From contig BSBN01001687.1 in NCBI GenBank assembly GCA_027924645.1, positions 3,038,001-3,102,000 of the forward strand: a stretch of 64,000 nt of DNA. Direction: 5' to 3'. Positions 12,111 through 23,930 of this stretch are shown here, piece after piece (positions within the stretch are counted from its first letter, which is position 1; each line of letters begins with the position of its first letter). The translations under genes and the position numbers were made by a program. The notes under the pieces are model-generated. The model ran no database searches. It saw nothing but the letters and a program-made list of their open reading frames with translations, and was not told the origin of the DNA. This DNA comes from Cunninghamia lanceolata. Taxonomy: Eukaryota; Streptophyta; Pinopsida; Cupressales; Cupressaceae.

Positions 12111-12159
12111 GGTACATTAGGATGTAGTAATGTGAGTGTTCAGATATTTGTGAGGTACT

Positions 12160-12687
12160 TCTAAGTATTCCCTATGTTATCATGGTCATCCTACAGGACC
12201 TCTACATTCTGTATGTATTCGTGGATTTGTGGATTCTGATTGGGTAGGTGACATTGACAGCAGGAGATCCACCAGTGCTTATGTGTTTACCATGTTTGGT
12301 GGTGCAATTAGTTGGATGAGTAAGCGAAAACCTATGGTTTCTTTGTCCATGACAGAAGCTAAGTATATGGTAGCAACTCATGCTTGTAAGGAAGTTATTT
12401 GGCTTAAGAGGTTGTGTTTAGATATTGGTGTTGATGCAATACATATTACTATTTGTTGTGACAGTTAGAGTGCAATTTGCTTAGCAAAGAATCTGACTTT
12501 CCATGCTAGAACAAAGCATATTGATGTTCAGCTTCATTTTGTGTGAGACATGGTATAGGATGGGAAGGTTATATTGGAGAAAGTAGACAATTTGAAGAAT
12601 GTTGCAGATGCATTGACGAAACCAGTGGGCACAGAGAAGTTCAGATGGTGTTTGGAGTCTATGGGCCTCTTCGCCCCTAGCAGTTAA
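12160..12687 (+). pseudogene. Copia 1 RNase H relic and pol end
   Basis: GFVDSDWVGDIDSRRSTSAYV at about 12220 and SLSMTEAKYMVATHACKE at about 12340 are Copia RNase H motifs (DSDWAGD, TEAEY; the catalytic Glu region is altered to EAKY). CDS-stop-SAICLAKN at 12466 is a Gln-to-TAG change. The end reads ADALTKPVGTEKF, then LESMGLFAPSS before the natural stop at 12685. Two more stops lie near 12545-12560. RNase H removes the RNA template during cDNA synthesis. Confidence 0.85.
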
Positions 12688-12736
12688 ATCTTGTCATTTC
12701 TTTTGGCTCTTGCAAGGTGTTCGACAAGTGGGAGAA

Positions 12737-13711
12737 TGTTGGGAAATAAGGTGTCTCAACCTTTACAAATTCTTAGTATTGTTTATTTATTTGTATATAA
12801 ATTTATTACCTAATGGTTTAATTACTTGCACATTCAGTTTGGTCACATAGTTGAGGTGGCACGGTGACATGTCATCTTACTTGGAATGTGATTTGGATAG
12901 TCAAGTCAAACCTACATGGATTTGGGCATTCCATTTGAGGTGGCACTAATATGCCAAGTGTCAGCATCTTGTGGAGTGTGGAAGACAATATTCCATATGA
13001 CAGAATCTATGACGCGTAAGAGCCATGTTTGGAGATTCCTATGACAAGTGATGACAAGTGTCGGCGAGGATCTTTGCATGAGGAAAATGCATCTTTGGGT
13101 GCCCAAGTTGGGCTATGTTGTAAGAGGAATATACCATATTTAACATTCTATGACAGATTCTCTTACAACATTTAAGGTTGTTATGTTGGGAAAATCTATG
13201 ACAACTGTAAGATGCGTAAGAGCATATGTCATAGTCTATTTTTAGTATGGAGCGCTCCTATGTTGGGAAAGTCAAATCTGCCATGTATGATAGATGTAAG
13301 GGATGTATTTTCAAAAATGACAAGTGTCCTTTCATATGGGATAATGGTCATGAGGCCAAGGTGGACGCCTATCCCAAGATGCTCTCAATATTTGCCTTGT
13401 AATCCCTATATATTGCATAGTTTGGAGTTGTAGTTGAATAGTGTTTTTACAGGTACTGTTATGCTACCGGAATAACTCCAGAATCAACGTTTGAAGACTC
13501 TTGGAACAACTTGCATTGAGAGTGTATTATAAACTATAACTGTTTTAGATAATACATTGTGTAGGTTTTAGAGTGTGGAGTTTTTTACCTGAAAAGGTTT
13601 TCCCCGCGTACATCTTGTGTCTACTTCTCTCTGTCTACTTTCTTGTTTGTGCTTGCTATCGTAATATATCTGATATATGTTTCATATTTCTGCAATTGTA
13701 AAGGTTGTAAA
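12737..13711 (+). repeat. Copia 1 3' LTR, left part
   Basis: It starts TGTTGGGAAATAAGGTGTC after a polypurine tract (GTGGGAGAA, 12729-12736) and aligns with the 5' LTR up to TTGTAAA. It is interrupted at 13711 by Copia 2. The last five bases GTAAA (13707-13711) are repeated at 27365-27369. Confidence 0.9.
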
Positions 13712-14568
13712 TGTTGCAAATATGTGCCTAATCAGTGTTGTCATTGATGTCAACATATCCTTGTTGCCATTGGTGTCAACTGTATTCCATTTTGTTGCCT
13801 GTTTAGAAGACTAGAATGTTGAGGATGTTGAGAAAATTAATGAAGATCAATATATGTGGACCATATGATTGTGTAGAGGATTGTCTGAAGTAGCTCCAGT
13901 TAAGATTTGAGAGGTCCGCATGAAGATTTGAAGAAGCTATGGCCATCTGTGTAGAACTGGGTTTTGCTATGTTCAGAAGAGACGGAGTGACAGTAAATTG
14001 GTTTGGATTGCTCCGCATTGAAATATTATGATCTGCAGATATAAAGGCATGTTTGGGAAGTCAGTGTGTATCATCAACTCAAGTGGTTCGTGATTTGGAG
14101 GTCCGCAAGAAATCTTTCTAGTGTGACAATCATGGCAGACAGTGTTCTTAAGGTTCCAGATGAAGATGCAAGTGATTCTGATGATTTGGAGGAGTGCAGA
14201 TGTTTTTGTTGAATTCAATGTGCTTGTGGAGGTCTCTGGATTGTGTTTCTACTGTGTTGGAGGTCCGCATTGGAGATTAAACTCATTGTTGAAGATTTCT
14301 TCCTTGGTGTTGTTGTTCTTCCCAGTCTTGGCCGACTGGATGATTCAAGCATGTTGCAGATGATATAAGAAGAATTATATGAAGTGTGGCGTATTGTCCG
14401 AGGAAGATTTAGATCCCATTATGTTTGACTGATAGTATAGTGATTCGTATTAAGTCAAATTGTTGTAGTGCCGACCTTGATGTTCATTCCAAGGTTGATG
14501 AAGCATATAAATACTTGTGAATGAATTGTGGAAAGTTGTCCATGTGTGAAAATGATAAAATCCTAAGA
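13712..14568 (+). repeat. Copia 2 5' LTR, left part
   Basis: It starts TGTTGCAAATATGTGCC and matches the 3' LTR at 25998. It ends with TAAGA (14564-14568), the target duplication of Copia 3. In the 3' LTR the same place reads uninterrupted as CCTAAGAAAGGTAAAG (about 26850). Confidence 0.9.
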
Positions 14569-15019
14569 TGTTAGAATCTGAAAAGATTAATAACCCAGAA
14601 AACTAGTGCAAATGAATAGATATCTAAACTATGAATGTAAGTGATGCGAAATCAAAATAGCAACATAGAGTCAGTATCCAAGAGAGTAATGTAAATTCTA
14701 GAATCAAAATAGCATTAAGAGGATGCAAAAGCAAAAGATACCAAATACAAGCTAGGTAGCATGCTTATATAGACTAGGAAGAGGGAGGAGGTGGCAACAC
14801 CGACCAATCGAGAGCAACCATCTATCGGACTAAAGATAGCAAAGTATCTTCCCAAGATAGCTAATGGATGCTCACATGTAGGAAGGTGACACCTCGAAAC
14901 CACTCACCTAATAAGACATGCTTTATTAACCTAAGTGAGATTAATAGAAGTGTAGGAAAAACCTAGGAATATAGGAAAAAAATAAATAACCCACTAGGAA
15001 ATAAAAACCTACACTAACA
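14569..15019 (-). repeat. Copia 3 3' LTR (451 bp)
   Basis: It has TG...CA ends and is a near-identical copy of 20504-20948. It carries a 6-bp TAAATT insertion relative to the other LTR near 14692. It is followed on the right by the polypurine tract (ATGGGGGGG on the minus strand, 15020-15029). Confidence 0.95.
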
Positions 15020-15189
15020 CCCCCCCATAAGCGAAGCTTAGGTGGATGTAGAAACGGGTCCCAGCAAATCAAGCCTGATGAGGTACCCATGTACATAAAA
15101 TTCCCCCCCAAAGAGAGAAAAAGGTCCCCCCAAAATAGAGAGAGAAGAGACCCCTCCAAAAGTAGAGAGAGTCAGGACTCCGAGTGAGA

Positions 15190-15849
15190 GGAAGAAGCCC
15201 CCCAGAAGATGAAGCATCCCGCACCCCCAGCAAAGCTTGCAAATGAAGGAACTTGCTCTCAGTGAAGGGTTTGGTGAAGATATTAGCAACCTGCTTAGAA
15301 GTTAGACAGTAGCGAAGGTCGATGACGTGGCCATGGATGAGCTCCCGGATGTAGTGCATGTGGACCTCTATGTGTTTGGTCTGTTGATGATGGACCGGAT
15401 TTCGTGAGATTTGAATGGCACTCTTGTTGTCACAAAATATGACTGATGGCTATCTGATCTGGATACTAAACTCAGTGAGAAGATTCTGAAGCCAAATGGC
15501 CTCAGTGGCGGCATTCACAGCCCCTCGATACTCGGCCTCAGTAGAAGATAGAGCAATAGCAGACTGCTTCTTGCTCGACCAACAAATAGGACCTAAACCA
15601 AGTGAGAAGCTGTAACCTGAAGTAGACTTGTGATCCTGAGAATCGCCTGCCCAATCTGAATCTGTGTAGCCCACCAAGTCAAGCTCAATGCCCGCTGCGT
15701 AGTGAATCCCAAAACTGTGAGAACCCTGAATGTAGTGAAGGATCCGCTTGGCTGCTTTCCAGTGCAACTCATGAGGCTCCTGCATGAATCGAGAGACCAT
15801 GCCTAGAGCATATAAAATGTTAGGTCTCGTATGAGTCAGATAAATGAGA
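15190..15849 (-). pseudogene. Copia 3 RNase H relic and pol end
   Basis: RILHYIQGSHSFGIHY, YTDSDWAGDSQDHKSTSGY and IALSSTEAEYRGAVNAATE are well-preserved Copia RNase H motifs with the acidic residues kept. The stretch from about 15450 to 15360 changes frame. The end reads RYCLTSKQVANIFTKPF and FLHLQALLGVRDAS before the polypurine tract. Confidence 0.88.
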
Positions 15850-16560
15850 CTCCCAACAAGCTATCGGTACAAAGTTCCATCAACAAGTGGAGAAGAACAC
15901 TGAGCCTCAAGTTTGACTCCAGAAAGAAAGGGATTCAGAGCAGGCTTACAGTCAGCCATATGAAACCTCAAGAGCAAATCTAGAGCATACTTGGACTGTG
16001 TGATGGTGATCCCAGAAGAAGACTGGTAGATCTCAATCCCAAGAAAGTAATGCAACAAACCCAAGTCAGTCATCAAAAACCTGTCATGAAGGGTAGTTTT
16101 GACAGCCCCAATGGTGGATGAAGAACTCCCTATGATCAACAAGTCATCAACATACAGAACCAAAAATAGGAGTGAATCATCCTGCTGTAGAATGTAGACA
16201 TTGGGATCAAAATGGCACCGAGTGAACCGAACTGATAGAAGGAAGGAGTCCATCTTGGCATACTAGGCTCGAGGAGCCTGTTTGAGGCCATAGAGAGACT
16301 TCTGAAGATGGCACACAAGTGAAGAATCCTGAAGGAACCCCTGTGGTTGCTCCATGTAGATCTCTTCCTGAAGGTCACTGTGAAGAAAAGTACTCTTCAC
16401 ATCCATCTGGTGTACTTCCCAACGATTAGTTGTAGAAATGGAAAGAACAAGTTGGATGGAATTCATTCGGGCAACTGGTGCAAAAGTATCAGAGTAGTCA
16501 ATCCCAGGAACCTGGGAGAATCCTTTGGCAACCAAGCGAGCCTTATGTTTGTCAACTGAC
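15850..16560 (-). pseudogene. Copia 3 reverse transcriptase relic
   Basis: [20 protein letters not shown] (16535), [20 protein letters not shown] and [12 protein letters not shown] are followed by a TAG at about 16262 that replaces the Trp of APRAWYAKM. The catalytic box VLYVDDLLIIGSS is intact at about 16150, and LGLLHYFLGIEIYQ follows. Upstream (16560-17310) is the usual low-complexity linker with Ser/Asp/Pro-rich sequence. Only one or two stops separate this RT from a continuous frame, in line with its young LTRs. Confidence 0.9.
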
Positions 16561-17309
16561 CCATCTGCTACAAATTTTGTCTAATAGATCCACTTACATC
16601 GAACAAGTTTTCTTCCCTTAGGAAGAGGGACAAGATCCCAAGTGTGGTTCCTCATCAAGGAACTATACTCCTTCTGCATAGCTGTATCCCACTCAGGAAT
16701 ACCAGAAGCCTCATGAAAAGACTGTGGATCTGAGGCAGAAGCAATGAAGACATGTGGAGCATCCTAGAATTGTGAATGAGTCCACCTGGTGTTTGATGGA
16801 TCCCCAACCCAATCACCTGCAGACTGTAAGGTCTGTCTAGCCCAAAGTGGACCGGAAGATGGAGAATCTGGAGGAGAATCATTAACCTCTGAATGATGAC
16901 TAGGAGAGGAAGGAGGTGAGTCCTCTGAATTGCTCTTTGCATCAAAAGTGGAGGTAGAAGACTGCTCAGGTGAATCTGACTCATCAGAAGATCTGTCATG
17001 TATCCCAAGTGACTCCAATGTCAAAGTAGGAGTTGGAGAAGTGATAGAAAGTGAGCTTGAGGAGCCCTCCTCAAACTAAACACTCCTCTCAATGAACAAC
17101 TCATGTGTAGTAGGGTGGAGCAACTGATAATCCTTCACACCATTAGGATAACCTACAAATATGCAAGGTCTACTCTACGGATCCAAGGCCTTGCGTTTCT
17201 CTGCAGGAATGTGGGCCCATGCAGGAGAACCAAAAACTTGAAAGTGCTTAACTAATGGTTTTCGACCGCTCCAAGCTTCAAAAGGAGTGACTCCCTTCAA
17301 GGATCGGTG

Positions 17310-18079
17310 AGGAACACGATTCTAGATATAACAAGCACAGTTAATGGCCTCTGTCCAATACTGTGGTGCAAGAGATCTGGAGTGAATCATGCAGTTCGCC
17401 ATTTCCTTCAAGGAACTATTCTTCCATTCTGCAACACCATTCTGCTGAGGATTGTATGGAATTGAATGATGTAAATCAATCCCCTCTGAAGTGCAAAACT
17501 TCTCAAACCGATGGTTGACATACTCACCACCATTGTTAGTGCGCAAAACTTTGATGGCTTTCCTGGATTGCTTCTCTACAAAAGACTTGAAGTCTTGAAA
17601 GTGATCAAATACCTCAGACTTCTGTTTGAGAAAGTACACCCAAGTGTATCAAGAAAAGTCATCAATGAATGTGAGGACATATCTAGCCCTGCTGAAAGAA
17701 GGATGCTGAAATGGACCAGCCAAATCATTGTGAACTAACTCCAGTATCTGTGAAGCTCTCCATGCCTTACCTTTGTCAAACTTTTCCTTAGGATGCTTAC
17801 CAAGAATGCAACCTTGGCAAACACCACTTGAAAACTGAATTGAAGGCAACCCTGTGACCATGCTTTGCTGGTTGAGCTGCTGCAAGTAGTGGAAGTTAAG
17901 ATGGCCAAACCGCTCATGCCATAATCTACTCACATCATTAGAATGAGTGAGCAAAATAGTCAAAGGAGGATCAAGAATAAAGTGAGAAAATAGATAGAGT
18001 CGTGACTGATGATCTACTCTCCCAACTGCAACTGTAGAACCACTGTGCAACTCACAAATCTCCACTGAATCAGGAGTGA
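17310..18079 (-). pseudogene. Copia 3 integrase relic
   Basis: The zinc domain reads LWHERFGHLNFHYL ... CQGCILGKHPKEKF at about 17930-17790. The core reads LVHNDLAGPFQHPSF (the D of HTD/HSD retained as ND) and FIDDFS at about 17650, then after a stop YFLKQKSEVFDHFQDFK, TNNGGEYVNHRFEKF and HHSIPYNPQQNGVAEWKN. YNPQQNGVAE contains the third catalytic Glu. One stop lies at about 17640 and one near 17325. Confidence 0.88.
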
Positions 18080-18399
18080 ACTCAACCCACTTGCTTGAAC
18101 CTATGTGAGTGATCTAGTATACCGATAGGAGATTAGTTGATAATGAGGACACACAAAGAACATCATGGAATGTGCCATCCCCCACATCAACAGACCCTCT
18201 CCCACACACCTCAACAGGAGTGTCATCACCCATCAAAATAGAAGGCATAGTACACGGCTCCAAAGATGCAAGTTCTTCCTTAGATGAAGCCATGTGGTGC
18301 GAAGCAGCCAAATCAAGAACCCAAGTGGATGGTGAAGAAGCAACTGCAACAAGAGCCTTGCCCTTTCCTTTCCCCTTGGTTTTTTCTTTTGCCTTATTA
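18080..18399 (-). pseudogene. Copia 3 protease relic
   Basis: WVLDLAASHHMASSKEEL at about 18320 is the active-site segment. The canonical DSGA has become DLAA, so the catalytic triplet is lost. VCGRGSVDVGDGTFHDVLCV and LSTNLLSV follow as in Copia proteases. A stop lies near 18114. Confidence 0.85.
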
Positions 18400-19319
18400 G
18401 ACCCCTCATTAGAACTCTATTTGATAGACTCAGGAACACTGATATTATTCTTCTCAAGAATGTGTGTCAAGTGATCAATTTGTTTCTTCAGACATTTATG
18501 TTCATCTTGACCGGGTCTTTTACAATAGGCACATTGGACCCTCTCTTTCTTAGGCTTGTCACCCTTGGAAGATTGAGTCTCATTAGTTGCTTTTGAAGCA
18601 ACCGGTATCTGATCCTTCTTCTCCTTGCTATTCTTCTATTTCTTATCCTTACTATTGTTGTTACTACTTTGTCCTTTCTGTTCTTTTGTGCTTTGGTTGG
18701 CAGCCAAGGCATGTGACTTAGAGGACTTAAGAGTGCCCATCTGGATTAGCTTGTCTTGTTCCCAAGTGAGACTGACAGCAAAATCATCTAAAGATGGCAT
18801 GGTGAATTGAGTACCATGTGCACCCTTAGTAGCATAGAAAGTAGAAACAAACACAGAATATTCTAAACTTAGCTTAGAGAGAATACTAAGAATCAGTTGT
18901 TCATCTTTCTTTTCAATTCCACATTGTTTTAACTACAGCCTTAGTGATTTCAATTTAGTGAAGAAATCCTGGATTGTGTTGAAATTGCCTGGACTTAAAC
19001 TAATTAGTTCATTTTCCAACATGTGACCCCTCATTGAATCTTGTGTGCCAAATAGTTTTTCTAGCTTTGTCCAGATTTCATTTGGTGTATTCAAAGACTC
19101 AATGTGAAAGAGCAAATCAGGAGAAATAGACAAACACAATGTTCCATATGCTTCATCACATTTGTTAAACCACTTAGGCTTATCTTCATCTTTAGCAGGT
19201 TCAGTTTCAAGTCCCATAGTTATCCTATTTAATCCATCTTTCCTTAAGTGAATTGTCATGCATGATTTCCACTCAAAGTAATTGTATGGAGTTAGGATGG
19301 GCAGATTTTTTTGATCCAT
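18400..19319 (-). pseudogene. Copia 3 gag relic
   Basis: The chosen start is the ATG at 19319 (MDQKNLPILTPYNYFEW), because the TPYNYFEWKS motif is the normal gag beginning. An in-frame upstream extension exists but lacks similarity. EIWTKLEKLFGTQDSMRG and ISLSPGNFNTIQDFF are capsid motifs. The zinc knuckle reads CAYCKRPGQDEHKC at about 18535, with Gln in place of the metal-binding His. A stop at about 18933 and frame changes break the protein. Confidence 0.85.
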
Positions 19320-20487
19320 GATGAAGAAATGCAGAGAAGAAATGTCGAAAAGAAGAGAACCCAACCAAGACAACCCCCCCTTTTCACTCAATCAAAGAAC
19401 CCCCCCAATAAAATATGATTTGACACTTTATATTAGTGCATTTACAACTACCACTAGCAAGAAATACTAAGTGGTCTTGATTTTAATGCATTACAAAACC
19501 CTCACGAAGAGCATATGCTAAAAATACAACTTTGGCACAATACTCAAAGAAATAAATAGTACCACTGCGATATACTCAAAAAATCATCCACTTTCAAAAA
19601 AAGAATCGCCTCAATACAAGGTCGTATGTGAAAGTTATGATCCTCCGAAGTTCCCAAAATGAGAACTGTGCAATGTCACGACTAAGAATCTACAATTTCT
19701 GAAAAATCTTGGTATCAAAATCAAGAAACGTCTACACTAGTACACAGAGCACAAAAAAATAGCCAAAATAAATAAAAATTCATGGGAAAAGGAGTTCGTA
19801 TGAGAAAGAATGGAGCATTTGAAAATTGTCTTCAAAACTGCAACTACCAACGGAGAGGGGTCCAGCTGTAGCTTTCTGAGTGCATTTTTGCAAAATATAT
19901 AGACTGCATGCAAAAATGAAAAGATAGCTAGATGGTTTTTCTGTGCTGCAGACAAAACCCAGAAGGCGTTTTTCTTGTTGATGTACAGAAGATGTAGTTC
20001 TAATGTAAACAGAACGCCTTTAGCAATAAAAAAGACCCCAGCAACCAAAAAATGGCATGTAAAGGTTGAATCAGCTATTTAAGACAAGAAAAGGCATGCT
20101 GGAACCTACAATATTGATTGAAAACACCAAATATGCAAGCTGGTTGTCAGATTTGAACTTGAAACCCTGGTTCCGCAACTGTGTATGACGATCTCTAATT
20201 TCGGTGAAACGAAAGCCAAATCTGACTTTCTCAAGCCTCCTGGAAGTGTTGGAATAGCCAGAAATGCTGCCATTATAACTAGAAATGTTGCAATCACCCA
20301 AATTTCATAAAACACATGTGCAAACCCTAGAGATTAAAAAAGTTTCCGTCAAACTTTTCTGATTCTCAAGATCATCCGAAGATGCAAGAGAAGAGCATAC
20401 TGGGTTTTTCTAAAAACTATAATAAGATTTATTAGCCCCCCCTTGAATCTCTCAAATAAGGAAACTAAAATCTATTCTTGCACATAG
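19320..20487 (-). other. Copia 3 leader, about 1.2 kb
   Basis: This is the untranslated leader between the PBS and the gag ATG. It holds several short open frames of 60-100 codons with no family resemblance. At 20361-20400 it carries a 40-nt segment closely similar to two segments in the Gypsy A leader. A poly-C run (19374-19380) lies near the gag start. Confidence 0.7.
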
Positions 20488-20503
20488 AATGGCTCTGATA
20501 CCA
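20488..20503 (-). other. Copia 3 primer-binding site
   Basis: The minus strand reads TGGTATCAGAGCCATT directly after the 5' LTR, complementary to initiator-Met tRNA. Confidence 0.92.
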
Positions 20504-20948
20504 TGTTAGAATCTGAAAAGATTAATAACCCAGAAAACTAGTGCAAACGAATAGATATCTAAACTATGAATGCAAGTGATGCGAAATCAAAATAGCAACA
20601 TAGAGTCAGTATCCAAGAGAGTAATGCTAGAATCAAAATAGAATTAAGAGGATACAAAAGTAAAAGATACCAAATACAAGCTAGGTAGCATGCTTATATA
20701 GACTAGGAAGAGGGAGGAGGTGGCAACACCGACCAATCAAGAGTAACCATCTATCGGACTAAAGATAGCAAAGTATCTTCCCAAGATAGCTAATGGATGC
20801 TCACATGTAGGAAGGTGACACCTCACAACCACTCACCTAATAAGACATGCTTTATTAACTTACGCAAGATTAATAGAAGTGTAGGAAAAACCTAGGAATA
20901 TAGGGAAAAAATAAATAACCCACTAGGAAATAAAAACCTACACTAACA
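20504..20948 (-). repeat. Copia 3 5' LTR (445 bp)
   Basis: It pairs with 14569-15019. On the minus strand it runs from 20948 to 20504 and is followed immediately by the PBS. Confidence 0.95.
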
Positions 20949-21458
20949 TAAGAAAGGTAAAGAGGCAGAGGAGAGAAGAGGAGTAGATGAACAAGAGCAG
21001 TAAGGTATGAAGAGATGGTGAAAAAGTGTTTGGGGCAGAGCAGAAGTTTTGTGAGCTTTCAAAGGGACTGAACTAGGCATAAAGAAGATGCTATTTCTCA
21101 GTTCATTATTCCTGTATTAAACATAAATTCTTGTAGGCAGTGAGCCTCATTGAGAAGTGAGCTTTGGGAAGTGAGCCCTAAGGAAAGTGCCTTTTCATTT
21201 CTTTCAAGTACTTTTAACAGAGTACAAATCTTGTGGGTTAAACCCCACTGTGGTTTTCCCTTAACCGGGTTTCCACGTAAAAAATTATGGTGTTATGTGT
21301 GTTCAATTTGTTTCTGCTCATGTGTTGTTGATTCATGCTTTAATGTTTACATTATTAATATGATTGAAAATTGATAAAGAAGATTAAAGGAAGAAAAAGC
21401 TTAAATTTGTGGGACAACTGATTCACCCCCCTCTTAGTTGTCCAAACTAATTCCAACA
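20949..21458 (+). repeat. Copia 2 5' LTR, right part
   Basis: It resumes with TAAGA (second copy of the Copia 3 target duplication) and AAAGGTAAAGAGG. It carries a cluster of CAGTGAGCC-like words near 21137-21175 and ends ...CTAATTCCAACA directly before the PBS. In a sample of about 345 bp it differs from the 3' LTR at roughly 8-9% of sites (hand count). Confidence 0.9.
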
Positions 21459-21460
21459 AT

Positions 21461-21478
21461 TGGTATCAGAGCCAGTTC
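21461..21478 (+). other. Copia 2 primer-binding site
   Basis: TGGTATCAGAGCCAGTTC lies 2 bp after the 5' LTR end. This is the standard initiator-Met tRNA primer site of Copia elements. Confidence 0.9.
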
Positions 21479-21514
21479 CTCTAAAGGAATCTTGACTACT
21501 TGAGGAGATCCAAG

Positions 21515-22580
21515 ATGTCAACTTACAAGAAGGAAAGTCTAAGATTTGATAGAACAAATTACTCTCTTTGGAAGGTACGCATGCAGTGTCATTTGGAATG
21601 TATTGGTGATGCCTTTTGGTTGATAACTAAGAATGAGTATAAGATTCCAAAGAATAGCCCTACAACTCTAGACGAACTTAGGAAAGCTGAATGTAATATT
21701 CGAGCTAAAGAAGCATTATTGAGTGCCTTGACTGATACAGAATTGGCAAATGTCTTGGATTTGAAAATTGCCCATGAAATCTGGAAAAAATTGGAAAATA
21801 TGTATGAAGGTGAGAAATATGTCAAATGTGCCAAGCTATAGAGCCTGAAGGGTAAATATGAAAGGTTGATAGTGAGTGAAGATGAAAACATTACTTCCTA
21901 CATGTAGAAAGTGAATGAACTTGTGACCGGTATTAGGAATGTTGGTGGAGTATTGGAAGAATCAGAGATTGTTGCCAAAGTGCTGAGATCCTTACCTGCA
22001 ACATACCAGCATAAAGCTACTGCCATTGAAGAAATCAGGACCGTGACAACTGTTACAAGGGATCAGTTAGTTGGCAAGATTTTAGCATTTGAAATGAGTG
22101 AGTTTGGTGATTCTCTTCCTAAGTCTAAATCTGCATTTAAGGCCAGTGTATATGGAAAACAAAGATATGATCCTAGTGAAAGTTCTTCAGGAAGATCAAT
22201 CAAATTTGCAAAGGCAAGGAAGGATCTTGAAGATGATGAAATTGAGACTACAGAACTTGAAGCTCTTATTTCGAAGAGAATGCCAAGAGGATCTGGTAAG
22301 TATGAAGGAGAGTTGTCATTCAAATGTTTTGCTTGTAATAAGATTGGTCATTTTGCTTCAAGATGTCTGGAGAAGTTTTCAAAACCAAACCCTAACAAAT
22401 ATAAAGGTCAAAAGAAATGTTACTATGTCCAAGAAGCTAGAGAAGAAGGAGTCACAGATGATGAATTTGATCATGGAGGTTCCACTAAAAGTGATTGGGT
22501 GTTCATTGCTATCAAAGAAGAAGATCTGGTGTCTACTGAATCTGCTAGCTGTGCAAATGTGGAAAGTGCCTTGGCTGCTC
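21515..22580 (+). pseudogene. Copia 2 gag relic
   Basis: The probable start is ATG at 21515 (MSTYKKESLRFDRTNYSLW), since the RFDRTNY motif normally begins Copia gag. The capsid part includes LLSALTDTELANV and EIWKKLENMYEG. TAG stops at about 21839 and 21906 both sit where Gln is expected (KL-stop-SLKGKY, YM-stop-KVNEL). An intact CCHC knuckle CFACNKIGHFASRC lies at about 22327. Gag builds the retrotransposon particle. Apart from the two stops the reading frame is well preserved. Confidence 0.88.
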
Positions 22581-22830
22581 ATGTTATTGAAAAAGATGAA
22601 TGGGTGATTGATAGTGGATCTTCTCATCATATGACTGGTGATAAAAGTAAGTTTGTGAGCTTTGAAAATATGAAGGTGGAATTGTGAAATTTGGAGACAA
22701 CTTAGCTAGTAGAATCCATGGTAGAGGATCCATCTCATTTGATGGTATGAATAACACTAATGATGTTTTGTATGTGGAAGGACTAAAGCATAATCTTCTC
22801 AGTATTGGATAGTTGATTAACAAGGGTTAT
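22581..22830 (+). pseudogene. Copia 2 protease relic
   Basis: EWVIDSGSSHHMTGDKSKF at about 22598 holds the DSG active site. The next part shifts frame near 22685 and continues with NVLYVEGLKHNLLSIG, then a TAG at about 22809 in place of Gln (SIGQL). Size and motifs match a Copia aspartic protease. Confidence 0.85.
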
Positions 22831-23930
22831 GACCTCCTATTCAAGGATGGAAAATGCAGAATCTTGGAAAGCTCTGAAACTGAAATTGCATCTGGTACTC
22901 AGACTATAGGTAACATCTTTCATTTAAGTAGTTCTGGTAAGAGTTGCTTGATTGCCCAGATTGATCAGAGTTGGTTATGGCATAGAAGAATGTGTCATGT
23001 AAATTTTGATAACATTGTCAAGATAAGTTCTACTCAGGCTGTGAGAGATCTTCCAAAACTTGTGAAACTTGGTAGAATGTGTAGAGAATGTCAATTGGGT
23101 AAACAGAACAGAACTTCATTCAAGAGTAAAGAACAATTTTCAAGTGGACTATTGGAACTTGTACATACTGATCTATGTGGCCCTTCCAGAATTAGGAGTG
23201 TGCAAAGAGACATATATTTTATGTTGCTGATTGATGATTACTCTCGGATGATGTGGGTAACCTTCCTAAAAGAAAAATTAGAAGCTCTTGACAAATTCAA
23301 GGTGTTCAAGGTTATGGTGGAGAATGAGATTGTGTGAAGATTAAATGTTTGAGATCCGACAAATGTGGAGAGTTTACCTCCGGTGAGTTTGATACATTCT
23401 ATGAAAAGCATGGAATAAAAAGGTAGTTATCTTCTCCTAGGACTCCTTAGCAGAATGGAGTTGTGGAAAGAAAGAACTGGACCATTCAAGAAGCTGCTAG
23501 GACCATGATGATGGAAGTAAATGTTCCACAAGTTTATTGGAGAGAAGCTGTGAGTACTGCTATCTACACTCTTAACCTGGTGCAGATCAAATGCAATTCT
23601 GGTAAGACACCTTATGAACTATGGTTTGGTCATCCTCCTACTATGACATATTTTAGAGTTTTTGGTAGTAAATGCTATATCAAAAGAGATTAGGATCTAG
23701 GCAAGTTTGATACAAGAAGTGATGAAGGAATATTTTTGGGTTACTCTACTCAAAGCAAGGCATACCGGTGCTTTAACAAGAGATTGAAAAAGATTGTTGA
23801 AAGTGCTAATGTTAGAGTTGATGAAAGCCAAGAAGGACATTCCAAGTCTTGCAGATATGACTCAGATGATCAAGATGAAAGTCAAAGTCAAGGAAGGCAA
23901 GTTCAAACCCAGACTCAGATCTAGATTGAT
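22831..23930 (+). pseudogene. Copia 2 integrase relic
   Basis: The HHCC zinc domain reads LWHRRMCHVNFDN ... CRECQLGKQNRTSF at about 22975-23120. The catalytic core reads LVHTDLCGPSR and LIDDYSRMMWVTFL. A frameshift at about 23335 and TAG stops near 23424 and 23451 interrupt the part around the third acidic residue. WREAVSTAIYTLN and PYELWFGHPPTM mark the C-terminal half. TAGs at about 23691 and 23922 again replace expected Gln residues. The enzyme would insert element cDNA. Confidence 0.87.

Larger units (their letters stand above)
14569..20948 (-). mobile_element. Copia 3: minus-strand Ty1/Copia element with TSD TAAGA
   Basis: This is a 6380-bp complete-length Copia element inserted in the Copia 2 5' LTR, flanked by TAAGA (14564-14568 and 20949-20953). 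The LTRs (451 and 445 bp) both run TGTTAG...TAACA. Read on the minus strand it has a PBS, a leader of about 1.1 kb, gag, protease, integrase, RT, RNase H and a polypurine tract. The LTRs differ at about 14 of 445 sites plus a 6-bp indel (hand count, about 3%), so it is the youngest layer of the nest. It is still inactivated by stops, frame changes and a lost protease active site. Confidence 0.95.
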
